IMG/VR virus record: IMGVR_UViG_3300027878_000179
Span: 1-51,106 of that record
DNA length: 51,106 nt
DNA from: a virus
Direction: 5' to 3' (one strand)
Shown: one piece after another, positions 44,807-51,106 of the stretch
Layout of the letters: each line of letters starts with the position of its first letter
How positions within the stretch are numbered: the stretch's first letter is position 1
Translations under genes and position numbers: made by a program
Notes under the pieces: model-generated
The model's database searches: none
The model's input: only the letters and a program-made list of their open reading frames with translations
Told to the model about the DNA's origin: nothing

Positions 44807-46152
44807 AACCGATGGCACTCCTCAGCAAGTCCGCGGTGCACAAGGCCAGGGCCTGGCTGGAGCGTCGTCAGCTTCGCTCGGTGGCGAAAGCCGAGGGCGA
44901 GTTCGACGAGTCGTCGCACCCGCGCTCCGACGATGGGAAGTTCGGCTCGGGCGGCGGCGGCGACAAGGCCCCCAAGGAAGCGCCGGCGCCGGCCCCCGCG
45001 GCGCCCAAGAAAGCACCCGCGCCGGCGGCGCCGAAAGAGCCCAAGAGCCCCGCGGCGCCCAAGGAACCCAAGGGCGAGAAGGCCCCGGAGGCGCCCCCGG
45101 TACCCGAGATGAGCCAGCACGCTGCGGCCGCCGCGGAGAAGACGGCCGTCGCGACCGAGGCCTCCGCGAACGCGAAGAACCTGAGCCGAGAGGCGAACGC
45201 CAACGCGGGGCCGCCGACGCCAACGTCGATGGGGGAGCACGAGCAGGCGCAGGCGGCGAACGCCGTCGCCGCCCAAGATCACCTCGCCGCCGCTCATGCC
45301 GACGCCGACGCCGCGAAGACCGCGGCGGCTGCCTTCCACGCGGCCACCGCCGCGGCGCAGGCGGCGACCTCCACGGCCCAGAGCGAGACGGACAAGGCCA
45401 CCGCCGCGGCCGAAGCCGGGCAGCCCGATGTCGCGGCCACGCATACGGCCACCGCTGCCACGAAGACCGAAGAGGCCAAGGCGCAATCCGAGGCGGCGGC
45501 GGGGCACGCGGCCGCCTACACCGTCCACACCGAAGCTCTCGCTACCCATTCCGCCGCGGCGACGGAGCACGCCGCGGCGGCGACGGCGCACGATGCCGTG
45601 ACGGCCGACGCGATCCGGCAGGTCGTCGAGAACAACGGCCTGAAGCAGAGCTACGGCGAGAAGATCGAGATCTACCGGAACACGATGGCCACGTACCGAT
45701 CCACGCAGGCGAAGGAAGCGGATCTCGCCTGCACGAAGACCGGGAGTCGGTCGGATCACGCCGTGGCCATGGCGGCGCATACGCGCGCCGCGCTCGCGGC
45801 GAAGCTGGCCGGAAATCCGAGGGAGATGGAGAAGCACCAGGCGATCGCCTGGGAGCATCGCCACGCCGTGGAGCGCATCGACCGAGGCGGCACGCCGCGC
45901 CCGTACAAAATGCCCACCAGCGAGACCGGCAAGCCCGTCTCCGAGAAGCCGGCGGACGAGAGCGGGAAGAAGGAACCGAAGGGCGAAAAAAAGCCGAAGG
46001 GCGACAAGGAACCGAAGGGCGAAAAAAAGCCGAAGGGCGACAAGGAACCGAAGGGCGACACGGGCCCCAGCGAGACGCTCGACGTGCTCGGGATCGGCGA
46101 GATCTTCGGCGGTACGCTCAAGGATCTCTGGCACCAAATGCTCGGGGGTTGA
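44803..46152 (+). CDS. Ala-rich helical virion protein with HPR.DDGKF motif (449 aa)
   Basis: The start is GTG 44803 (GTGA overlap with the previous stop); ATG 44812 is an alternative. Near residue 30 is EFDESSHPRSDDGKFGSGGG, a short motif common in phage proteins that are head- or virion-associated. A Lys/Pro/Ala linker (APKKAPAPAAPKEPKSPAAP) follows, then about 170 residues of Ala/His/Thr-rich helix (AAAAFHAATAAAQAATSTAQ), likely a long coiled coil. Another helical part (HAVAMAAHTRAALAAKLAGN) comes next, and a Lys/Gly/Pro tandem repeat before a hydrophobic end (IFGGTLKDLWHQMLGG). It may be a stalk or an injected protein. Confidence 0.6.
   Translation: MKPMALLSKSAVHKARAWLERRQLRSVAKAEGEFDESSHPRSDDGKFGSGGGGDKAPKEAPAPAPAAPKKAPAPAAPKEPKSPAAPKEPKGEKAPEAPPVPEMSQHAAAAAEKTAVATEASANAKNLSREANANAGPPTPTSMGEHEQAQAANAVAAQDHLAAAHADADAAKTAAAAFHAATAAAQAATSTAQSETDKATAAAEAGQPDVAATHTATAATKTEEAKAQSEAAAGHAAAYTVHTEALATHSAAATEHAAAATAHDAVTADAIRQVVENNGLKQSYGEKIEIYRNTMATYRSTQAKEADLACTKTGSRSDHAVAMAAHTRAALAAKLAGNPREMEKHQAIAWEHRHAVERIDRGGTPRPYKMPTSETGKPVSEKPADESGKKEPKGEKKPKGDKEPKGEKKPKGDKEPKGDTGPSETLDVLGIGEIFGGTLKDLWHQMLGG
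45970..46058 (+). repeat. 36-nt tandem repeat, 2.5 copies
   Basis: Units 45970-46005 and 46006-46041 are identical, followed by a partial third copy. Each encodes KEPKGEKKPKGD and contains an A7 run. The unit is a multiple of three, so copy changes keep the frame, but the A7 run is prone to slippage. Confidence 0.85.
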
Positions 46153-46160
46153 GGTAAGCG

Positions 46161-47963
46161 ATGGCGAGCCTCTCCCCGTGGAAAGCGGCCTTCGGCGCCG
46201 AGCAGGGGCGCATTCAGCCCCTCGGGTGGTCCGCACCCGAGGGCAGCTACGTCTTCGTGCTCGGTAGCGATCTCCCGGATCGGACGGCCTGGTTCGCGGT
46301 CGGCGACCGCATCACGGCGCAGCAGAGCTGCACCGTGCCGGTGCTCGCTACGCTGCTCCGCGCTCGCCTCAGGATCCGCGGCGCGAGCGCGATGCCAGCC
46401 GGCGTCGAGTGGGTCGTCAGCCTGCTGATCGACGGCGTCACGCTCTGGTCGCAGCCGCTGACCATCGGGAAGCAACGGGATCGCGCCGACGTCGGCGTCA
46501 ACGTCGCCCACCTCGCCGGCGGCGATCACGTCTTCGCGTTCCGCTTGGAGCTGAGCTTCCTCGGGGGCCCGGGCGCGCCCTTTTACGATGTCGAGCTGCC
46601 AGCGGTCTACGTCGACGCGCTTCTCTTCGACGAGGACACGACGCGGCCGGCGCTGCTGAATCGCGACCCGGAGCCCGCCGACACTGGCGTCTTGGTCGAC
46701 GCGAAGATCCGCCTCGACCTCACCGACATCGGCGCCACCGGTGTCGACCTGACCGCGACGACGATCACCGTCGACGGGGTCAACGCCTTCGTCAACGGCG
46801 TCTTTCAGCCGGGGTTCACCGGCCCTTCGTCGAGCCTGTTCGCTCCACAGGCCGACACCCGCCGGATCGTGCTCGATCCGGTTCTCCCGCTCAAGCACAC
46901 GTCGACGGTGCAGATCGGCGTCGTGTCGGCCGTGATCGGCGGCAGCGCGACGCTGAACACCAGCTACAGCTTCCAGACCGAAGACCTGACCGCGCCGGCG
47001 CTCCTGACGGCGACGGGAACGGCGCAGCGGAAGATCCGGCTCGTGTTCAGCGAGGCTGTTCTCCGGGGCGACGGTACAGCGCCCGGCGACGCGCTCAACC
47101 CGGCGAACTACGTGATCACGATCATCCCCCCGGCGACCGGGTTTCAGATCGCGGTGACGCTCGTCGTGGTCTCGGTGCTCCCGGTCACGGGGGCCGAGGT
47201 CGACCTGATCACCGATATCGAGCAGACGCCTGGCGCCAGCTACTCGGTGACCGTCAACGACGTCGAGGACACCAACGGCAACGCCGCGTGGACCCCGACC
47301 AACGTCGCTCCGTTCAGCGGGTTTCAGCCCTACGTCCCGCCGGATCGAGACCGCGAGATCCTCTGGACGCTCCCGAACATGAACCTGGAGGAGGATGAGA
47401 CGGAGGATCTTGCGAAGTTCGTCGCCTGCTGCGAGGAGCTGTTCAACCTGATCCTGGTCGACATCGACGCGTTCCCCGACATCGTCGATCCGGACACGGC
47501 GCCCGAGCGCTACGTCGACCTGATGCTGCGGGATCTCGGGAACCCCTTCGCCACCTTCTCGGCGTCCCTGAGCCTGATCGATAAGCAGCAACTCGCGCAG
47601 CTCCTCGTTCCGATCTACCGGAGCAAGGGAGTCGACCCTGGTATCGTCGACGCGATCCGGCTGCTCCTCGGCATCGAGGTGACGATCACGATCCCGGCGA
47701 TCTCGATGCCCGGGCTCGGGCAGTGGACGCTCGGCGGAACCTGGGTGCTTGGGTCGAGCGACATCGGCACGCGCTTGACCTTCCACGTCAACGTCCCGCG
47801 CGTGCTCACCGATCTGGAGCGGGTGAAGATGAACGCCCTCATCGCGTACATGAAGCGCGAGGCCACCCACCATCGGATCATCGAACCGGCCGCGCCTCCC
47901 CCCGTCCCGGCGCACATGGTTCTCGGCCTCAGCCAGCTCGGCAAAAACTGGACGATGCACTAA
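46161..47963 (+). CDS. tail protein I-like baseplate protein with Ig-like domains (600 aa)
   Basis: The start is ATG 46161 with GAGGTAAG upstream. The first 155 residues are a beta domain (GWSAPEGSYVFVLGSDLPDR, GVEWVVSLLIDGVTLWSQPL). Residues about 165-390 hold two Ig-like (SbsA/Big-type) repeats (RPALLNRDPEPADTGVLVDA, APALLTATGTAQRKIRLVFS, YVITIIPPATGFQIAVTLVV). From about 400 the P2 gpI-like domain follows: MNLEEDETEDLAKFVACCEE, IVDPDTAPERYVDLMLRDLG and QLLVPIYRSKGVDPGIVDAI, then RLLLGIEVTI. gpI connects wedge and fibres; the Ig parts are an unusual addition. Confidence 0.75.
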   Translation: MASLSPWKAAFGAEQGRIQPLGWSAPEGSYVFVLGSDLPDRTAWFAVGDRITAQQSCTVPVLATLLRARLRIRGASAMPAGVEWVVSLLIDGVTLWSQPLTIGKQRDRADVGVNVAHLAGGDHVFAFRLELSFLGGPGAPFYDVELPAVYVDALLFDEDTTRPALLNRDPEPADTGVLVDAKIRLDLTDIGATGVDLTATTITVDGVNAFVNGVFQPGFTGPSSSLFAPQADTRRIVLDPVLPLKHTSTVQIGVVSAVIGGSATLNTSYSFQTEDLTAPALLTATGTAQRKIRLVFSEAVLRGDGTAPGDALNPANYVITIIPPATGFQIAVTLVVVSVLPVTGAEVDLITDIEQTPGASYSVTVNDVEDTNGNAAWTPTNVAPFSGFQPYVPPDRDREILWTLPNMNLEEDETEDLAKFVACCEELFNLILVDIDAFPDIVDPDTAPERYVDLMLRDLGNPFATFSASLSLIDKQQLAQLLVPIYRSKGVDPGIVDAIRLLLGIEVTITIPAISMPGLGQWTLGGTWVLGSSDIGTRLTFHVNVPRVLTDLERVKMNALIAYMKREATHHRIIEPAAPPPVPAHMVLGLSQLGKNWTMH

Positions 47964-47991
47964 CCGATCGCGGGCGCGCCCGCGATCGGTT
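47962..47991. terminator. 30-bp perfect palindrome at the tail protein I stop
   Basis: AACCGATCGCGGGCG is followed directly by its exact reverse complement (47962-47991). It overlaps the TAA stop and ends in the first base of a TACGCT element. A bidirectional terminator or a protein-binding site is possible; no T-run follows. Confidence 0.6.
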
Positions 47992-47996
47992 ACGCT
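47991..47996 (+). promoter_or_regulatory. -10-like TACGCT after the palindrome
   Basis: GGTTACGCT lies about 70 nt before ATG 48070, which has its own GGAGAGG box. An ATG at 48008 opens only a short Arg-rich frame. Confidence 0.3.
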
Positions 47997-48069
47997 CGCG
48001 GCACACCATGGCACGCGCGGCACAGCTTTGCGCTGACCGTGCCCCACGGGTGACGGAGAGGCGACGAGC

Positions 48070-49941
48070 ATGTCTGGCCGACGCGATTATTTCTACCTGC
48101 AACAGGTCACCGACGGCGAACTCGACTCGGGTTTCAATGAGCTGGAGAAGGCCGATCGGGCGATGATCCTCGCGCTCGGGATGGTCGGCATCACGACGAA
48201 CCTGGACGTGGTGCAGCACGGCGCGGGGGACAGTACCGTCGACATCAGCGGGCTCGGGAAGGGCCACGACAAACTGGGCCAGTTCCTGAACGTGCCCAGC
48301 AACCAGAACGTCGATCTCTCCGTCGACTCGAATGGCCAAACCACGGCGATCTCGGCGTTCGGCCTGCACAGGATCGTCAGCGTTTTCCTGAAGTTCAACC
48401 GGACCCTCTCGGATCCGCGGGTCGACGGCAACTCGGACACCGTCTACTTCGTGCGCGACGAGTCGTTCACCTTCCTCGTCATCCAGGGGGCGGAGTCTGC
48501 CGGGATCCTCACGCCTCCCGCGCTTCAGACCGACGCGCTCTTGCTGGCCGACATCACGCGCGACTTCGGTGTCGCCGCGATCCTGAACAACCACATCAGC
48601 TACGCGCGGCGCGAAGACGCCTTCGGGATCTCGAACACGCCGAGGTCCATCCGGGCCGGCACGGCATCTGGGGCGATGACCCAGATGCTCCAGTTCTACT
48701 CGAACCACGTCAACGGGGTCGCCGACCAGCACCCGGCCGGGTCTTTGACCTACCTGGGAAGCGGGCCGTGGGCAAACGCCTCGACGATCGCCGCCGGCAC
48801 CGTCGAAGCGACGTTCGACACGATGGTCGCGACGCTCGCCAGTTCGTCGTCGGGGAACAGCGGGGCGCACCTGCTCGGCAGCGATGCCATCGTCGGGACG
48901 GCCAATACGCTCGCCGCCGCAAGCATCTTCACGCAACTGGGCCGCTTGAAGCTGGCATCGAATCACGAGTACGGCGGGGGCGGCACGTGGGCGGATGGCA
49001 CCACCAATCCGGCCGCCTCCTCCGAGGCGCAGCTCGACAAGATCATCTCCGACCTCGCCCCGACGACGGGCGGGGCGAGCGGGGCCCATCGCCTCGGATC
49101 CGCGCAGATAGCCGGCGGCAGCACCTACCTGGCCGCGGGGACGCTGTCCTCCCAGATTACCTCGCTGAAGTCGGCGGCGAACCTCGACCAGCCGGCGCGC
49201 ACGACCTGGCTCGGCGGGCGCACCAACCCGGCGACGCGAGTCGACCTGGCGATCGACAAGATCATCACCGATCTCGGCGCGTCGGACGCGTCCGACGACG
49301 GCGCCGAGCGCATCGGATTCGCACCGTCGGGCAATATCGCGGCGACTGACGTCGCCGCGGCGATTCGCTTTCTCGACGCCGAGAAGGGAGGGCTTGCGAT
49401 CTCGAACACGTGGGCGCTCCAGCAGACCTTCAGCGGCGGCATCACCGCGAACGGTAGCGCGGTGGTCAACAACACCTTGGCCGTCTCGGGAGTGTCGACG
49501 TTCAGCGGTAGCGCGGTGGTCAACAACACCTTGACCGTCTCGGGAGTGTCGACGTTCAACGGAGCGAACGCCGTCAACAACTCGACCACATACGCGGGGT
49601 CGACCGCCTGGCAGGCGATGCGCGGGCTCGACCGCCGCAGCTCGGGGGCAAGCACGTCGATCTCGATCGCCGCCGACTACGTCATCGTGGGAAGCCCGAC
49701 GCTCCCGACGACTGTCGACGTGACTCGCCCGTCCGCGGCGACGGCGATCGGGACGATGATCACGGTCTACGCGATCGAGGAGACCGTCTCGAACTACGTC
49801 TTCCAGGACAACGGGACGACGATGGCGACCATGCCCCCCGGACCGCGCTCACCGAAGCAGTGGATCATGTTTGTTTGGTCGGGAACGGCCTGGATGGTCG
49901 GTCCGGCGTCGAGCACGATCACGATCGCCGCGGGCTACTGA
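48070..49941 (+). CDS. tail fibre protein (623 aa)
   Basis: The start is ATG 48070, 10 nt after GGAGAGG. The N-terminal domain (YFYLQQVTDGELDSGFNELE, MVGITTNLDVVQHGAGDSTV, DISGLGKGHDKLGQFLNVPS, FNRTLSDPRVDGNSDTVYFV) is that of fibre or baseplate-attachment proteins. The middle contains three repeats of about 65 residues with GAHLLGSDAI / GAHRLGSAQI / GAERIGFAPS motifs, each preceded by a helix (LDKIISDLAP, IDKIITDLGA). Near residue 465 are two 18-residue repeats GSAVVNNTLxVSGVSTF encoded by a 54-nt tandem duplication (49453-49560). The C-terminus (YVIVGSPTLPTTVDVTRPSA ... WIMFVWSGTAWMVGP) is a likely trimeric tip. Confidence 0.75.
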   Translation: MSGRRDYFYLQQVTDGELDSGFNELEKADRAMILALGMVGITTNLDVVQHGAGDSTVDISGLGKGHDKLGQFLNVPSNQNVDLSVDSNGQTTAISAFGLHRIVSVFLKFNRTLSDPRVDGNSDTVYFVRDESFTFLVIQGAESAGILTPPALQTDALLLADITRDFGVAAILNNHISYARREDAFGISNTPRSIRAGTASGAMTQMLQFYSNHVNGVADQHPAGSLTYLGSGPWANASTIAAGTVEATFDTMVATLASSSSGNSGAHLLGSDAIVGTANTLAAASIFTQLGRLKLASNHEYGGGGTWADGTTNPAASSEAQLDKIISDLAPTTGGASGAHRLGSAQIAGGSTYLAAGTLSSQITSLKSAANLDQPARTTWLGGRTNPATRVDLAIDKIITDLGASDASDDGAERIGFAPSGNIAATDVAAAIRFLDAEKGGLAISNTWALQQTFSGGITANGSAVVNNTLAVSGVSTFSGSAVVNNTLTVSGVSTFNGANAVNNSTTYAGSTAWQAMRGLDRRSSGASTSISIAADYVIVGSPTLPTTVDVTRPSAATAIGTMITVYAIEETVSNYVFQDNGTTMATMPPGPRSPKQWIMFVWSGTAWMVGPASSTITIAAGY

Positions 49942-50262
49942 TCAGCGCGAGCACACGCCCTTCAGGCACACGCCGTTCCCCTTGACGTCGCAACAGTAGT
50001 TCCCGTCGAACACGGGGGACCAGTCGCATACTCCCGCCCGGCAAGAAGGCGCCGTGCAGGGGTCTGCCGGGGTCGGGCAATCGGACCAGTCGCGGCACAT
50101 CGGGGCGCTGTCGAGGATCTTCGCGCCCGCGTCGTACTCGGGCACCCCGACGGGGATGCTGCCGCCCCCGCCGCACGCGGCCTCGTTCGAGGTCTCGGCG
50201 ATCAGCGTGCAGCCGCACGCGGTCAAAAGGGCGATGAGGGTCAAGATCGGGAATGTCTTCAT
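49942..50262 (-). CDS. Cys-rich lipoprotein (106 aa)
   Basis: The start is ATG 50262. The signal peptide MKTFPILTLIALLTACGCTL ends in a lipobox (LTAC), followed by a linker with CGGGG and then a Cys-dense domain (CRDWSDCPTPADPCTAPSCR, AGVCDWSPVFDGNYCCDVKG, NGVCLKGVCSR). Twelve or so Cys in 70 residues imply several disulfides, so it is an exported, envelope-anchored protein. Similar 'C..C..P..C....C..G.C' lipoproteins are frequent in Myxococcota. It is convergent with the fibre gene (stops adjoin at 49941/49942). A superinfection-exclusion or surface role is possible but unproven. Confidence 0.7.
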   Translation of the reverse strand: MKTFPILTLIALLTACGCTLIAETSNEAACGGGGSIPVGVPEYDAGAKILDSAPMCRDWSDCPTPADPCTAPSCRAGVCDWSPVFDGNYCCDVKGNGVCLKGVCSR

Positions 50263-50443
50263 GTCGGGCTCCTGTCTAGGTCTTTGGCGGAAAGTACCCC
50301 CGAACCAGAGGTGCCCCGCTACTTTCGATCGCTTCCCCCCGGCACTACGCGCGGCTCGTCGTCGAGCAGGGGTCCAATTCGACTGCCTTGGCGCCCCCTG
50401 CTGTGCTGGTCACCTACACGCTGACCAACATCGACGACGGGTA
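50263..50443 (+). other. intergenic DNA with a possible plus-strand coding remnant
   Basis: The frame ending at TAA 50445-50447 reads HYARLVVEQGSNSTALAPPA and VLVTYTLTNIDDGY, which looks like the end of a beta-rich structural protein, but it has no start codon and runs back into Ser/Pro/Arg-rich sequence. It could be a 3' remnant of a displaced gene. The promoter of the 106-aa lipoprotein should also lie here, but I see no convincing box. Confidence 0.3.
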
Positions 50444-51106
50444 TTAATTCGACGACGGCGTCACGGTCAGCGTCGTCCCGCAGACCCACCCGTTCTTGGC
50501 CTGGCCGCCGCCCCACTCCTGCGCGAAGATGATGTAGTAGTACGAATCACCGACGACCTCGTTCAGCGGCATGACGATGTCGTGCGGCTGGCTGAAGGCG
50601 GCCGCCTTCTCGGCGCCCGGGTTGTAGACCGAGTAGGGGATCGCGTAGGGATCCCACGCGATCCCACCGATCTTGGTCTCGACCCCGTTGCGGCCGACCT
50701 TGCGAAATTCGAGGTACGGCAGCAGCTCGTCGTCGAGCGACGTATGCACGGCCGGCGCGATCCGGACCGTGATCGACGTCAGCGTCGATCCCATCGGCGC
50801 GAGGATCGGCTGCGTCGCGCCGCTGCCCGCCGGCACGATGCCTCCGGTGACGCCGGTCGGCACGTACTTCATGCTCCCGTCGTTCAGGGTGAACGGCGTG
50901 TTCAGATAGGGCACCTGGCTGGCGCACCGCAGCGTCAGGGGCCCGGTGCTGATCAGCCCGGAGCCATCTCTGATCTCGGTGGACCCGGCGGTATCGGGGT
51001 CTTCGATCTGGATCTCGTCCTCGCGAGTCACAGAAGAGAGGCACCCGAGCGTGGCGACGGCGAGCGACAGCGTCAGGCAATAAAACGGCAAAGCGATACG
51101 GTTCAT
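50444..51106 (-). CDS. lipoprotein with beta-rich domain (220 aa)
   Basis: The start is ATG 51106, at the window edge, so an upstream start cannot be excluded. The signal peptide (NRIALPFYCLTLSLAVATLG) ends in the lipobox ATLGC. The mature part is Ser/Gly/Thr-rich with strands (LTLRCASQVPYLNTPFTLND, GSMKYVPTGVTGGIVPAGSG, GSTLTSITVRIAPAVHTSLD, LLPYLEFRKVGRNGVETKIG, DSYYYIIFAQEWGGGQ). This resembles a secreted beta-sandwich. It is a separate cistron from the 106-aa lipoprotein (181 nt apart). The function is unknown; it may be host-derived. Confidence 0.65.
   Translation of the reverse strand: MNRIALPFYCLTLSLAVATLGCLSSVTREDEIQIEDPDTAGSTEIRDGSGLISTGPLTLRCASQVPYLNTPFTLNDGSMKYVPTGVTGGIVPAGSGATQPILAPMGSTLTSITVRIAPAVHTSLDDELLPYLEFRKVGRNGVETKIGGIAWDPYAIPYSVYNPGAEKAAAFSQPHDIVMPLNEVVGDSYYYIIFAQEWGGGQAKNGWVCGTTLTVTPSSN

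Noticed and set aside
1-51106. A wholly recoded genetic code (TGA as sense codon)
   Set aside because: Many genes end in TGA with tight ATGA/GTGA coupling and intact domains, so TGA is normally a stop here.

Overview
The window reads as part of the genome of a contractile-tailed phage (myovirus), or of a prophage of that type, from a GC-rich host. Most of it is one long plus-strand virion-assembly region (about 8.7-49.9 kb) in the usual order: portal, maturation protease, scaffold-like protein, major capsid protein, neck genes, tail sheath, tail tube, frameshifted tail assembly chaperone, tape measure, hub, spike, gp25-like wedge, baseplate J, tail protein I and fibres. I see no terminase, integrase, replication or lysis gene, so this is an internal piece of a larger genome. 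The host guess is Myxococcota (Polyangia-like). It rests on GC-rich codon use and on three phage-encoded lipoproteins with Cys/Gly-rich or DAG/DPNPP-type segments, and it is inference only.

Region 1 (1-8.7 kb) is an accessory region, mostly on the minus strand. One tightly overlapping operon runs leftward from about 3.7 kb to 237. It holds a small Cys-rich protein, a PTH2-like peptidyl-tRNA hydrolase, a tRNA with a UCA anticodon (reads UGA), a 55-aa SAP/Rho_N-like protein, a Cys-rich protein, a DUF488-SLOG fusion and three small proteins. Two plus-strand genes follow (a PD-(D/E)XK-like protein and a Cys-containing protein). A second minus-strand set (8.6-4.8 kb) ends in a collagen-like lipoprotein.

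Region 2 (8.7-25.1 kb) is the head and neck. Its most unusual product is a 1228-residue polyprotein-like chain. It carries a DUF6582-like N-terminus, a PGDYG-like segment, a phage pyrophosphatase-like (InPase) domain and a C-terminal XkdF-type prohead protease.

Region 3 (25.1-49.9 kb) is the tail and baseplate. It contains a canonical -1 frameshift heptamer in the tail assembly chaperone, a degenerate LAGLIDADG endonuclease fragment just before the tape measure, and a reverse-strand HTH gene that appears inserted between a promoter and a fibre gene. Several fibre or baseplate proteins carry Ig-like repeats. Region 4 (49.9-51.1 kb) holds two minus-strand lipoprotein genes.

Two genome-wide patterns stand out. 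First, many genes start 6-9 nt after a TGnTAnnnT extended -10 element, which suggests leaderless transcripts. Second, there are many near-perfect hairpins with 12-24 bp arms, most of them inside coding sequences.
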